Origin: Heterohyrax brucei
Lineage: Eukaryota > Chordata > Mammalia > Hyracoidea > Procaviidae
Assembly (NCBI GenBank): GCA_028571685.1
Contig: CM053142.1
Coordinates: 130,192,796 to 130,256,795 of the forward strand
Direction: 5' to 3'
Length of the DNA: 64,000 nucleotides
This document shows, piece by piece, positions 31,040 through 42,136 of the stretch (within the stretch, counting starts at the first letter, position 1; the number at the start of each line of letters is the position of its first letter). Under the pieces are notes generated by a model, which was not told the DNA's origin, searched no databases, and worked only from the letters and a program-made list of their open reading frames with translations. A program made the translations under genes and the position numbers.

Positions 31040-31690
31040 TCTGTGACTTTTTAAAATTTTTTATTTTGCTGTTGTTGCTGAGAATATACTCAGCAAAACA
31101 TACACCAATTCAATTGTTTCCACATGCACAATCAGCGACATTAATTATGCTATTTGAGTAGTACAATCATTCTTACCCCTCTTTTCTGAGTTATTTCCCC
31201 ACCAGTAACATAAACTCTCTTCCCTCTAAGGTTCCTATCTGATCTTTCTACTTACTGTTGAAATTTGATTCCATTTGGATAGATCTTAAAGAGCATAGTG
31301 CTCAACACAGACATTTTTTACTAGTTGAGTTAGACTATTGTCTGGTTTTAAAAAGTCTTCAGGGGGTATTTTTTATTTCAGGTTTACGTATTATCTGAAG
31401 GCGATAGTTTTAGGGGTTTATCCAGACTCCATGGCTCCAGAAAGTCTGGAGTGCACAAGAATTTTAAATTCTGTTCCACATTTCCCCTCTTTTTATCAGA
31501 AGCCTCCTAGACTCTTTGATAGAAATGTTTAGTAATGGTAGCCAGGCTCTGTCCATTTCTTTTGGTCTCATGGCAAAAGAGACAGTTGTTCATGCAAGCA
31601 GTTAGGCACATATTCCATTTTATCTCTTCTTCCTGTCTCTGTTGCACTACCCAGAACTCCTAATTTCTCTAAATTTCTGTTTTGGTTTTG
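31040..31690 (-). mobile_element. L1 3'UTR fragment (second L1 type)
   Basis: T-rich start, then 'gagaatatactcagcaaaac', 'atacaccaattcaattgttt', later 'ccatggctccagaaagtctg' and 'tttggtctcatggcaaaaga'. I recognise it as the 3' region of another afrotherian L1 lineage, from memory. It is not related by eye to the L1 at 51.8 kb. Related to 9250-9490. Confidence 0.65.
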
Positions 31691-31721
31691 TCTGGAAAAT
31701 AAGACTAAAATAATACCTGGA

Positions 31722-31862
31722 TGAGTAGGTGGTTAGCAGCTTGGCTCCAAGCCAAAATATCAGCCGTTCAAATCTATAAGCCACTCCTCAGAAACCCTAT
31801 TCTACAGTTCTACTCTGTTCTATAGGTTTGCTATGTGTCAGAATCAACTTGATGGCATGAAT
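31722..31862 (+). mobile_element. tRNA-derived SINE, diverged
   Basis: Sense: 'aggtggttagcagcttggct', 'cagttctactctgttctata', 'gtcagaatcaacttgatggc'. The head is worn. Confidence 0.85.
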
Positions 31863-32884
31863 CACTAAAACAAATGGTTTAGAGGAATGACTGACATAGA
31901 GTTAAGTTCTCACGAAATGTTATATGGTGCTATTCTAGGAGTTATCAAGATTATTTATAGTAGCTAAAAATTCAACATAAAAAATTTCATCTCGTGTCCT
32001 TGTATTTCTTCACCTTTCTTGGCATTGTCAATGGCTGTGCCACTATCCTTCAGGGATGTCACAGTGGAAAAGCCAAAAGCAATAGGACTGGAGGGACTCT
32101 AGGCAAAAAAAGCACATATGCCTGAGCAAAGCTTTTCTGTTCTCCTCCTACTTCAAAACAAAATATAGATCCTCCCAGAATATGAGGAGAAGAAGGGTAA
32201 GGAGAAGAATTAGAATGAAGAACAGAGGCATGTGCTGGTGTGTGTCACTCAGAAAGGGACTCAATCTTACTCTTAACTCTCAGAGAATGCACTAAACAAC
32301 TGAGATAATTCCAGTGAATCTGGGAGTAGAAGGCATCTGTGCCCATTCTTAGAGCTTGAGAAATAGGAGTCAAGAGATCGGTATGGGTGACCAGGTCAGC
32401 AGTGGAACAGCTTCCCCTGCACTCATGGCTGGCCCAGTGATGATGAAGGGCTGAGCTAGCCCATGAAATTTCTCAAGGACCTAAGGGAGCATGCAAGGAG
32501 CTGTTAGAGAACTACATCTGAAAGATCTTAAGGGTGGGAATCAAGGGAGAAACAGCAGTTAATCCCATTCAGGAGAGAGGATCCCAAGAGATACACTATC
32601 TTGGGGGACCAAGGACTAGGTGACAAGTCTTCCCACTACTTGACATCACAAAGGTGGCATGCAGGCCTCTGCCAGCTTACCTGCCACCTGTGAAGTGGAA
32701 GGGCAGCTGTGTATATTCACTAAGTTTCTACCACCCACTCAGAATGGGTGCTTAAAGTAGAACTTCAGTGGAGTTGTACATCCGGGGGATTACCTTTACT
32801 GCTCAGCTGTACCTTCGGTCCTGATGTGCCTTCTGGTGGCCACACTGGTGGATAATCAGTGTCGCAACAGTGAAGGGTTTCTTC
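31863..32884. other. unassigned sequence
   Basis: Purine-rich around 32080-32560. No repeat or gene recognised. Confidence 0.4.
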
Positions 32885-33000
32885 TGTTCTTAACCACTGT
32901 CCAGCTGACTCCAACTCATGATGGCTTTATATACAACAGAACAAAACATTGCCTGGGCCCCTGTCACTCTCAGGACTGTCAGCCTGTTTGATAAGTCCAT
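32885..33000 (-). mobile_element. RTE 3'-tail fragment
   Basis: 'ccaactcatgatggctttat' and 'acaacagaacaaaacattgc' match the reversed RTE 3' end. The rest is not recognised. Confidence 0.6.
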
Positions 33001-33179
33001 CACAGGGCTGTTGTGCCAGCTCCTCTCACAGAGGGTCTCCCACACTCTCACTGACTCACCACACATGGTGTTTTCCTTTGTTGATAGATCCCACAACGTG
33101 ACACAGCAAGAGAGTCAGACAAAACTGATGCACTTAAACTTTATTGCATGCTAACTATATGCTAAGTTTTTGAACGGGA

Positions 33180-33310
33180 TTGTCTCATTTCACCGTTACA
33201 AAACACTGTGGGGTAAAAACTGTTTTTGTCAATTTATAGATGCTAAAATTGAGGCCTAGAGAGGTCAGGGTTACACCATTAGTATATGATGTGCCCAGGC
33301 AGCCTGTTGC
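33180..33310 (-). repeat. MIR fragment
   Basis: 'gtcaatttatagatgctaaa', 'attgaggcctagagaggtca', 'gggttacaccattagtatat': a reversed MIR core. Diverged. Confidence 0.75.
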
Positions 33311-33884
33311 TAGAGTCTGTACAGTTCAGTGCTACGCTATCTTGTCTCTGTCTGTCATTTATCGATGGCACAATGACTTGCCAACATGAGAAGCTGACCC
33401 ACTGTTTTTTGGCACTTGGTTTTCACAGTCCTTCCAGGGGGCCTCACTACAGAAGGTGGTGATGAGAGGTATGTACAGGAGAGCTGGCATGGATACCCAC
33501 CTCTTGAGGTTGTGCTGGGGAAATTTTAAAGTATTTAGAAGAAATCTGAAGGATAGCTGGGGTTTCCACCAGAAAAACAATGATTTTTCTGTTAATGTCG
33601 TTATGGTCTTATTCTTATGTTTTATGGTCTTATAGTTATTCTTATGAGTGGGCAACTCTGACTTAAGAAACAAGGGCCATACAACCAGGATCCATGCCTG
33701 TGACAAAGGAAGTGATAGGATGGCACTTTGAAGCTTACCTACATGGTCTTCTGGTGTCTACTGCTGCTGATGTCTGATTCCAATCTGGTTCTCATGACTC
33801 TGTTGTTAACCTGATTATTATCACTGGGTTTTCAATTTAGGATCTTTTCTCATTTCTTAGGTAGGGTACCCATTAGCACAGTAC

Positions 33885-34047
33885 CCCTTGCCGTCAAGTT
33901 GATTCTGACTCCTAGTGACCCTATAGGCAGACTAGAACTGCCCCACATGGTTTCCAAGGAGCATCTGATAGATTTAAGCTGTCAAAATCTCAGTTGGCTG
34001 CCATAGGATTGAACCACTGTACCACTGTACCACTGTACCAACAGGGC
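33885..34047 (-). mobile_element. tRNA-derived SINE with 8-bp triplication
   Basis: Antisense: 'cttgccgtcaagttgattct', 'ccctataggcagactagaac', then the head, in which 'accactgt' occurs three times in tandem (34013-34036). The triplication lies in the segment that complements the A-box region. Confidence 0.9.
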
Positions 34048-34312
34048 TCAGTTCTTAGTATCTAGAAATTCCCTAAAGCTGTGAGCACTATGAACTGCAT
34101 TCTCCTGGCTTGGTATCCAGAAACCATTTCAACATGAATCTTCCTCAGCTGTGGGGTGTGTTTTCCACTGTAATCCTTGGGAACATATTCACAAAGTATT
34201 TTATTTTTTCTAGAACCCACTAGATTATATAGAACCCTTAAGAGTTAGTCCTCTAAGGCTATTTTTCTTCCTCTTATTTTTCATTTTGTTGTCATTATGC
34301 TTTACAACCTGA

Positions 34313-34590
34313 GCACTGTGATAGCTCAGTAGTAGAATTCCCAGTTTCCATGTGGGCAATTCAGGTTTGATTTCTGCCGGTGCTTCTTATGTGCAGACAC
34401 CACCCACCTGTCAGTAGAGGATTGTTCTTTCCTGTGTGTTAAACAGATTGCCAGATGAGGAAGGAAGGCCTGGTAATCTTCTTTTAAAAATCAGCCAGTG
34501 AAAACCCTATGGATCACAGAGGCCTAATCCCATTGTGCCTTCGGTCATAGTGAGTCGAGAGCTGACCTGATGGCAGCTCTTGGTCTTAAT
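34313..34590 (+). mobile_element. tRNA-Gly-derived SINE with RTE-like tail
   Basis: The first 71 bases (34313-34383) align across the full length of a tRNA-Gly: 'agctcagtagtagaattccc' for the D-arm and beyond, 'caggtttgatttctgccgg' for the T-arm. A body follows ('ggcctggtaatcttctttta', 'gtgaaaaccctatggatcac'), then the tail 'gagtcgagagctgacctgat'. It is a SINE and not a tRNA gene: the arms no longer pair well and the body continues past the 3' end. Second copy at 50205-50512. Confidence 0.85.
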
Positions 34591-35192
34591 GCGTAATATT
34601 CTTCTGATTATTATTTTTTTCTCTGAAATCTTTTTTTAGTCTCAAAGAGTTCTTGTTGCTTTTGTTCTTGGTTTCTTCTTTTTAATGGCATCTTTTTCCT
34701 CCCTTTTCTTTTGGAAGTGTAGTATCTTCCCAAGTCTCTCTGAGAATACTAACTGTTTTGCTTTTAAGCTCTCTTCTGTTCCCTGAATTACCTCCAAACT
34801 TTCTAAGGTCAGTTTTCTGCTCTTTATTTATCTTGATCTTCTTCTTCAAAGGTGCTGGTAAATTCTGCTTTCATTGCTCTTTGGTTTTCTATTCATATTT
34901 TAGAGTAAACACAAGGAATGGTATCATGTTTCTATATTCTTACACTGACAGGTCTATTCCCTGATATGCATTCTCTGTTCTTCACTGGGAAGTCTCAAGG
35001 GAAGCCCTAGGAAATTGGGTTGAAGGTGTTCACTGACAGTGTTTGTTTTCAGACATGGAGAGGGCATCAGCTGTTAGTTACCTGTCCCCTACAGCCCAGA
35101 TTGTGGAGAGTTTTATTTTGCTACCATAAGCCGTGGCTCTTCTTATCTAATTTATTTTTATTTTTTTAAAATCCTCTGGCTTTTATGTGGTG
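34591..35192. other. unassigned T-rich sequence, possibly old antisense L1
   Basis: Long T-rich stretch with phrases such as 'gagttcttgttgcttttgtt' that resemble antisense L1 5' or ORF1 sequence. The match is too weak to name. Confidence 0.3.
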
Positions 35193-35231
35193 GTGATGAT
35201 GAAGGTGATAAAGATGATAAAAATGATAACT
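35193..35231 (+). repeat. imperfect GAT microsatellite
   Basis: Repeated 'gatgat', 'ggtgat' and 'aatgat' units. Confidence 0.75.
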
Positions 35232-35239
35232 AGTATTGA

Positions 35240-35395
35240 TATGGAGACCTGGTGGTGCAGTGGTTGAGCACTATTGCTGCTAACAAAAGGCTGGCAGTTT
35301 GAATCTATCAGCCACTCTTTTAAAGTGGCTATGGGTCAGCTCTACTGGGTCCTATTGGGATGTTCTGAGCAGGAATTGACTTAATGGCAACTTTA
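35240..35395 (+). mobile_element. tRNA-derived SINE (AfroSINE type)
   Basis: Sense: 'gacctggtggtgcagtggtt', 'aggctggcagtttgaatcta', 'gagcaggaattgacttaatg'. Confidence 0.9.
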
Positions 35396-35404
35396 AGATA
35401 CACA

Positions 35405-35600
35405 TATACATTAACAGAGCACCGTGTGCCGGTAACTGTCTTAAGGATGTTACATATGTACATTCATTTTACGCTTATAACAATCCTACTAGTTAGATAC
35501 TATTAGTATCCCCTGTCACACACAAGGAAACTGAGGCACAGAGTTACCCAAAGCTACACAGCCAATAAGTGGCAGGAACAGGCTCTGAGTCAAGATAATC
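35405..35600 (-). repeat. MIR fragment
   Basis: 'tacattcattttacgcttat', 'cacaaggaaactgaggcaca', 'agctacacagccaataagtg', 'gcaggaacaggctctgagtc'. Long, clear reversed MIR. Confidence 0.85.
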
Positions 35601-35639
35601 TTGTTCTAGAATTCCTAAGTGGTAAAAGATAGTTAATAC

Positions 35640-35815
35640 ACTCAGTTGCCAACAAAAGCTTTGTGTCACAATTCCACTCAGAGCTGTCTCAGGAAGGAAG
35701 TCCAGGCTATCAACTTCCAGAAATCAGCCAATATGAAGCCTACAGAGCACAGGTCTGCTGTAACACACGTGGGCCTTCATCAGTTAGGACCAAATTTACG
35801 GCAACTAGGTTGGTT
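35640..35815 (+). mobile_element. SINE variant fragment (tRNA-Gly type body)
   Basis: 'aactagg' follows 'aaatcagccaatatgaagcc' and 'tacagagcacaggtctgctg', the body-and-tail series seen in the tRNA-Gly-headed SINE at 34313. The head is decayed or missing. Confidence 0.6.
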
Positions 35816-37068
35816 CTTTGGTTTAATCTTGTTCCACAGTATCCTCTTCTAATCTCTAGGTTGTACTCCTAGGCTGATTGCTCTTCTGTGAGAACAGCGG
35901 AGCCGCTAAAGCAGTTCTTCCATGTGCAGATGTCAGTTTCCATGTAGACACTTAGATGCTGTTATCAGCAACGTGTTATCTCCTTCCCTACTGACTCAGA
36001 GCTTGAGAGCGCTCCAACTTTCCCACTAGTAGAGAGGCTTCCATCTCGCAGCAGCTCCTCTTGGAGGGGATTCTGTGTTGTCTCATCTGCTTGCAGGCTT
36101 CCATCTGCTTCCCGTCATCTGGTGAGCTGTTGCCCTTTCTCATCTGACGACCGCTGTTCTTCATGCCCCCGCCTAAAGCCCATTGCTGTGTGTTTGGTCT
36201 TTGTCGTGTTCAGACCCTTCTGTGTCAGTGGACACTCAGGAGTCCTAGACTCCAAATTTGTGTGTTCAAGCTGCCATCTTGAAGGACTTCAGAAATAAAT
36301 ATTTCTGTGGTATCTTGGAGAATATTGAAACAGCCTTGTGAGAAGACAGATAGATCAAGCTATACTATTAATTTCCTCTCATTTTGCATTGATGTATAAA
36401 TGAATTCCTTTATATATGTAAATATGAATGTAAATATATTTATATATTCCTTTATATTGAAAGGAATACGTTATCACTTGGACATAGAATTTAGTAAGTA
36501 TGGATTCCAAACAGATCATCCTTTATAATTTTTCACTAGACTCCAGGAAGACTTTTAAAAGGCTGGAGAGAGGGCTTATTTAAAGTTAACATTGGTTGAA
36601 ATGTTCAGAGTACTTCACTGAAGCAATTCTTTAGCAGATTATGACTGGTAACAATTTGCACTTCAGAACAAAGTGAGTTCCTAAAAAATCAACAGAAGTG
36701 GTTTACGAGAGGCTTATCTGTGTTTGCAAAACATTCACTATCAAGGCAAAAGAGAATTTTTTTCCTCCTAAAATGTTCAAAAATTTTCTTCTATCCTTAT
36801 CATAAGGATTAAATCACCTAATAAATATACACAAAAGCATAAAGCCTGACACACTGCAGTTACTTGATGATTATTGGCTTCTTCTGGAGTTATCAAAGGA
36901 ACGTTGATAAGAGTTAGTCCTCTGGAATCTTAAACTAAACTGAAGCTTTAATGTTAGAAAATGAAAATCTGATTTAACAAGCAGAAAAGAAGGCTTTTGT
37001 TAAGCTCACCAACTACGGAGGTGTGCCAGCTGAGGTTTAAGTAAGAGCTCTACTTCTTAATTGGGTGT
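35816..37068. other. mostly unassigned sequence
   Basis: 35870-36290 is locally less AT-rich and ends 'aagctgccatcttgaagg', which may be an old antisense L1 5' end. A MIR-like 3' end lies at 36795-36880 ('aaagcctgacacactgcagt'). 36395-36470 is a TATA-rich low-complexity patch. The rest is not recognised. Confidence 0.4.
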
Positions 37069-37631
37069 GTTTCTGTGACAATTAACTCTGTGAACTTAAT
37101 TGTTCTAAGTGCTAAATACCTCACTGCTGAATATCACTACAGTGACCTTTGAAGTGCTCCCCCCGGGAAGTTATTTATGCACTAGTGCCAGAGCCTAGGC
37201 CACCCTTCAAAGCAGTTTTGGAACTCTTTCTGGATTGACCATTGTGCACGGTGGTGTGGTGACAAGTTTGCAAACTTAATTGTATGTTGTCTGTGAGGGA
37301 GTTTTTAGTCTATAAACAAATAACTGCATTGGAACACCCTCCCTACTCACTTGATCAGGCCCCTAATAACTTCTTTCTTTACCTAAAGATAAAGGAAATA
37401 TCGAAAGGAAGACATTTTGATGACATTCAGGACATCAAGTGTAATCTGATGGCAGCTCTGATGGTCATTCCAGAAAGAGAGTTCCAAAATTACTTAAGGT
37501 GGACTAGGCTCTGACATCAGTGCATAGCTTCCCATAGGTAGTACTTTAAAGGTGATTGTAGTGATAGTCAGCAGTGAGGTTTGTAGCACTATTTTCTAGG
37601 ATGAGTTCTTGAACTTAATTGTCATACCACA
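37069..37631 (+). mobile_element. deletion-derived mariner with long inverted arms
   Basis: 563 bases, same plan as 18569-19129 but in the opposite orientation. The left arm (37069-37242) pairs with the right arm (37461-37631). Each arm holds a terminal sequence ('tctgtgaacttaattg' at the left, 'gttcttgaacttaattg' at the right), then 'tcactgctga' and 'gttttggaactctttctgg'-like blocks. TA follows the right end (37632-37633); the left TA has mutated. A second TIR-like piece, 'ttgcaaacttaattg', sits at the inner join near 37268. Confidence 0.82.
37284..37514 (+). pseudogene. mariner transposase C-terminal remnant
   Basis: Reads VREFLVYKQITALEHPPYSL, then DQAPNNFFLYLKIKEISKGR, then HFDDIQDIKCNLMAALMVIP. 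Homologous to the remnant at 18680-18932. Here too the position of the third catalytic Asp is Asn ('APNNFF'). N-terminal domains are missing. Confidence 0.85.
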
Positions 37632-37644
37632 TATGATGCAGTTT

Positions 37645-37790
37645 CCTCATCTGTGAAACAAAGATAATATCTACTTTGTATGATTATTAAGAGGACTAAA
37701 TAGGATAACATGTATACTCAGTATGTTTTAAAGTATATATAAAGTACTTTGCCTATTATGTAGCACGTAGTAAATACTCACAAATGCCAT
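37645..37790 (+). repeat. MIR fragment
   Basis: 'cagtttcctcatctgtgaaa', 'caaagataatatctactttg', 'tgcctattatgtagcacgta', 'gtaaatactcac': the MIR 3' half, sense. Confidence 0.85.
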
Positions 37791-37826
37791 CTGCTTCTGA
37801 CTCAATTATAACTGTAATGTTTCAGG

Positions 37827-37990
37827 GAAAATCTTGGTGGCATAGTGGTTAAGTGCTACTAATCAACCGATCAGCAATTTGAAGCCACCAGACGCTCCTT
37901 GGAAACTATGGGGCAGTTCTACAACTCTGTCCTATAGAGTTGCTATGAGTTGGAGTCAACTCAATGGCCATGGGTTTGGTTGGTTTTTTA
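37827..37990 (+). mobile_element. tRNA-derived SINE (AfroSINE type)
   Basis: Sense: 'cttggtggcatagtggttaa', 'agacgctccttggaaactat', 'gagttggagtcaactcaatg', then a G/T-rich end. Confidence 0.92.
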
Positions 37991-38694
37991 GAATGTTTGG
38001 GGGATCTCTTTTTTTTAATAAATGTTTTTCAAAAGCTTAGAGAATAAAGTACTAGGCGGTGATATGACCCTTACTTTTCAGTTATTTAACACATGATGCT
38101 TTAGAGAATCATTTTCCCAGAGGGTGCTGGGTAGAGCTTTAATCCTTGGAGATTTTCTTTTTGAGACAAAAAGTTTCCAGTGCAAATTTCAAATAAACTA
38201 AGGCAGCAAAATGTGTTCTATCCTAATTTGTCTATTAAAGGTTTAACAACTCTTAAGTTAAACAAAAAAATCAACTCTATTTAACCTGGAGTTTCCTCAA
38301 AACTCGTTGTCCCCATCATACTACTTATCATGTATAGAACCAATATTGTAAGGGACATATGTTAGGAAACTGATTTATGTCTTTAGGTTTAAAATTGTAT
38401 AGTTCTAGTCTACAGGGATGTTACCCATAGTTATCATTAGCTGAGCTTTAATTTCAGGTCATTAAGTGTCTGAATCATCTGACATTGTGAATTTTGTGCT
38501 TAAAAGTACACAGAATTGTAATTATTTCAGAAAAATTATGTAATGATGCTAAAATAAAAATGCTGAGTAGTTAAGACAAATTTGCACTGAAAAAAATTAA
38601 ATCACATTGAATCGATTATCTAGATGAAAGAAAATGCTTGCTATTACAGGTAACGTTGGTTTTGCAGATTGTTGTGTGTGGTGTGGGCCACAGA
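37991..38694. other. unassigned AT-rich sequence
   Basis: No repeat or gene recognised. Confidence 0.4.
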
Positions 38695-39211
38695 GTGTGG
38701 TAGCTAGTCTCCAAAAATGGTTTCCAGTGAACCACATATTCTGATATCCATATCTTCTAACATGAAATCTGGGCTGGTCCCATGTATTGCTTTAACCAAT
38801 CAAATGAGGAAGCTCTATGCTTTTGGTCTTAGGAAGGCATAGTGACTTCAGTTCTTGTACTTTTGGGAGCTCTGAGCCATCATGTAATTCAACTATTTGC
38901 TAGAGAAGCCACATGAAGAGGAGAGACCTTCAGACTATCTACAGAGAGGAGGACAGACTCTGCCATCTGATACCCCACCTGAGCTCAGCTTTCTAAATAT
39001 TCCTGTCAATACTTAGACACATAGGTAGATCAACTGAACCAAATCAGTTGAGTCCTCTGATGGTATAGCAGTATCCAAAATTGCAAGGATCAGAAGAGCT
39101 GCCCAGCTAACCCTAACCAACCCACAAAATCAAAGAGAGATAATAAAGTGGTTGTTGTTTCAAGCCACTAAATTTTGTGGTGTTCTGTTAGAGATAGCAA
39201 TAAATAAGACA
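38695..39211 (+). mobile_element. MLT1-like LTR or related old repeat
   Basis: 'ctagtctccaaaaatggttt', 'ccagtgaaccacatattctg', 'gaaatctgggctggtcccat', and the end 'tgtttcaagccactaaattt', 'gcaataaataagac'. It fits a widespread mammalian element ending like MLT1 LTRs. The family name is from memory. Confidence 0.6.
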
Positions 39212-39954
39212 GGTGTTAGCATAGAGGGTTATGCAGAAAATATCCAGATGGAATATCTTTCATTTTATTTTGTTTTTCTAATCACTAATTAGTTGTAGTG
39301 TTTGCAATTTGTTCTCCTTTCCCTTTGAGGATTATGCACTGAATTCCTAGGAGCTTAAAAGGGCAAAAAATAACAACTCACAAAAAATAGTTTGTTGAAA
39401 TGCTGTAGAAAGTATCTTCTATAACAACTCATCCCTTGTGTCAGAACTTTCCATTTTCAGATAATAGCACTAAGAAGATCTAAAAATAGAAATGACAATT
39501 CCAACCTTGCTTTGAAGTTAAAAAAAAAAACAGAAAAAACAAAGAAGTGGTATATTTAACAAGGAACACATTTTTACTGTGTCAGTATCATAGTTTCATC
39601 CAGGACAGATCTTGATCTGTGCTTTTATTCTCCAAACTGATGATTCTTATTAAAGAAGTGACCAAATGGGGAGATGAAACTGCACTTCACGTGTGGTTTA
39701 TCACAGTGAGAAATCAGAGGGGTCATAAATTAGGGAGTGATACCCAAGGGCTGAGCAAGGGCAGGAAACATATTTAATGTTAAAGTAACTTTGTTTCTTT
39801 CTGCTGTTGGGTAAAGCCAGAGCACATTGGGGTTACACAAGTACACTGCCCATAAAGAAAAAAAGCTAAAGGTTTTCTGTGCTGTGGTAGCAATCCAGAC
39901 AGAAAATAACTTTTCACCTGGCTGGAGTATGGTCATGTTGATAATGTAAATCAG
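39212..39954. other. unassigned sequence
   Basis: No repeat or gene recognised. An A-rich tract lies at 39519-39545. Confidence 0.4.
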
Positions 39955-40156
39955 AAGCAAATCCATTGCTGTCAAGTTGGTTCTGACTCATACCCAAAAC
40001 AAACCAAACCCACTGCACCAAATAGATTCTGACTCCTAGAGATGCTTATAGGCCAGAGCAGAACTGCCCCAGAGGGTTTCCAAGGTGAAATTGGCAGATT
40101 CAAACTGCTACCTTTTGGCTAACAGTCAAGCTCTTAAACACTGCATCACCATGGAC
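39955..40156 (-). mobile_element. SINE with duplicated tail
   Basis: Two tail starts in a row: 'aatccattgctgtcaagttg' at 39959 and 'cactgcaccaaatagattct' at ~40011, each followed by a 'ctgactc' block. Then body ('ggccagagcagaactgcccc') and head ('cttaaacactgcatcaccat'). Either one SINE landed in the tail of another, or the tail was duplicated. Confidence 0.85.
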
Positions 40157-41809
40157 CCTATACACAGAGTGGGATTCTGAAAAGTGAAAGCCAAGGAGAA
40201 GGGTCCAGTTTTAATAATAATGGCTTCCAGTTTCAACAGGTGACTTCTTTTAACACCAAGCGCCATGCCTTTGGAAAAATGCTCAATCTGGGGTGCAGAA
40301 GGAGGGCCCATCTGCATTGTGCTGAATAGTCTAGTGAAACAAGCTTCTGATTTATTATCTTGCCTTCAACACTTGTCAGTGCATCTCCATGCAAATCTAG
40401 GCCAATTTTGTTTGAAGCAGAGCCCAGAAAAGTTCTTGCACAATATACATCTAAGAGGTTTCTTTGGGCAAAAATAGTTACATGGTGAATTCTGTTCTCA
40501 AAGATATCCTTTTCTTCCAAGGTTACATGGTGGCGGCTCCAGTTGGCAGCTCTTCTGTACTCTGGGACAAAACATGTAGTGCTATAAAATCCCAGGCGAA
40601 GAAGTCAAATTACCTTTCAGGGAAGTTAGATGCAAAAACACCCTTAGGACATCTATTAGAGAGACACTGCACTGTCAATGGTGAGAAATATCTAAACCAC
40701 AGTGTCCATGACAGTATAAGTGTATTCCCATTTGTATTGTCACATTCAAAGCTATATAATAGACTATACTAAAATACCAAGCCCACTGCCATCGAGTCGG
40801 GTCATAAAATAGAACCATATGATATACTAGTGGTATCTTTGTCTAGAAACGTGATGCTTCAGGTGTTTAAATATGTGAATGAGAACCTCCTTGACTCTCT
40901 TTTCACAAATCTGGAAGTTTCCTGAGCCATTCCACATGTTCATCTTCATTTCGTTTTCCTCTTCATGTGTAATGTTCATGTATGGTTCCTGGATTTGTCT
41001 GATCTCCCTGATGTGTGGTCCTTTGTCTCACAGAACCATGTAACTGAAGAAGAAGCTGCAAATGGCTTCCATGGTAAGATACCCAGGTTGTGGTTTCCAC
41101 TGCTGGCTGACTCTACACAGTCGGTTCTTCTTTACCCCAATACCATCTTGTCCTTGATACATTGTTTCTGGATTGCCATCCTCTTTCCAAATTGGCTTTA
41201 TTTTCCCCATTCTGTTGTGCAGAGACAACTTCAATTTCAGAATTCTCAGAATTTCACTTGTGTTTTTCGTAGTTTCCACTTAGAAGGTAGACAGTCCTTT
41301 CCTTGATTCTTAAGCTTGGGAAGTGGCTGACTCCAAGAATGACAAGCTAGAAAACCACCTCTGTGTATCACATTTGTGCTTTCGTGTCTATGTGTTTTAT
41401 CCCAGGCTATACTTTTTTTCTTCTTCTTAATAGGTCTTCTTGGCTGAAAGTGAAAGAATGAGATCATGGATTAAAATGCCATTTCTGGAAATTCATTTCT
41501 GACTGGCATTGAGTAAGCCAAGAAGAAGGCGTCTTAAAAGATTGCTAATGAGTAAGAGGCACAGTATTTATGTTGCCAGTAATATACAGCAACTGGTCTA
41601 CATTAATCAAAAATTTCACATTAGTGGATTGTGTTGATGAATTGTTTGGAAGATGATTTTCTGAATCCTAATGGGCATTTTAAATATCATATACAGTGTT
41701 AGCTTTATCTTAATGATGACCCTCATGTTTTACTAGGTAGGCAAGAAATGACCCTAAGCCTAGCAAGGGAGGATAGGCAGCAATGAGGAAAGCAGTCAAG
41801 TGAGTAGGT
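40157..41809. other. mostly unassigned sequence
   Basis: No gene recognised. A 29-base SINE-tail fragment lies at 40775-40803 ('ccactgccatcgagtcgggt'). A 40-base stretch at 41034-41073 is bounded by AG and GTAAGA and stays open, but this is weak evidence for an exon. Open frames at 40233-40520 and 40464-40772 have no domain signature. Confidence 0.4.
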
Positions 41810-42035
41810 ATAGGCTCTGGGGTCAGATGGATCTGATTTAAACACTCAGCTGGGGAACGCACTGTCAGTAGAATTACATACAAGTTATTTACCTCTCTAA
41901 GCATCAGTATCCCCACCTGTAAACAGGAAATAAGTTTATCGTGAAGGTTATATGAAATGATTCATACAAAACTTGGCACATGATGCCTCGTATATAACCT
42001 GTTCTCAGTAAGTGGCAGTGAAGTTGACATTTAAC
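41810..42035 (+). repeat. MIR, nearly complete
   Basis: 'ggtcagatggatctgattta', 'caagttatttacctctctaa', 'gcatcagtatccccacctgt', 'aacttggcacatgatgcctc', 'ctcagtaagtgg'. Order and spacing fit a long sense MIR. Confidence 0.88.
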
Positions 42036-42136
42036 ATTATTTTTGCCATCCATTAACTTCGCTACCTTACTGTGTTTGGGGGATTCTTTATCTTTTGGTC
42101 TTATTGGGATGAAGATCCCACATGTGACTATAAACC

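Noticed and set aside
34313-34383. tRNA-Gly gene
   Set aside because: The arms no longer pair well, the T-arm is mutated, and a SINE body and tail continue downstream. It is a SINE head.
35870-36290. CpG island or promoter
   Set aside because: Slightly richer in GC with a few CpGs, but far below island density. It resembles the 5' end of an old L1 at most.
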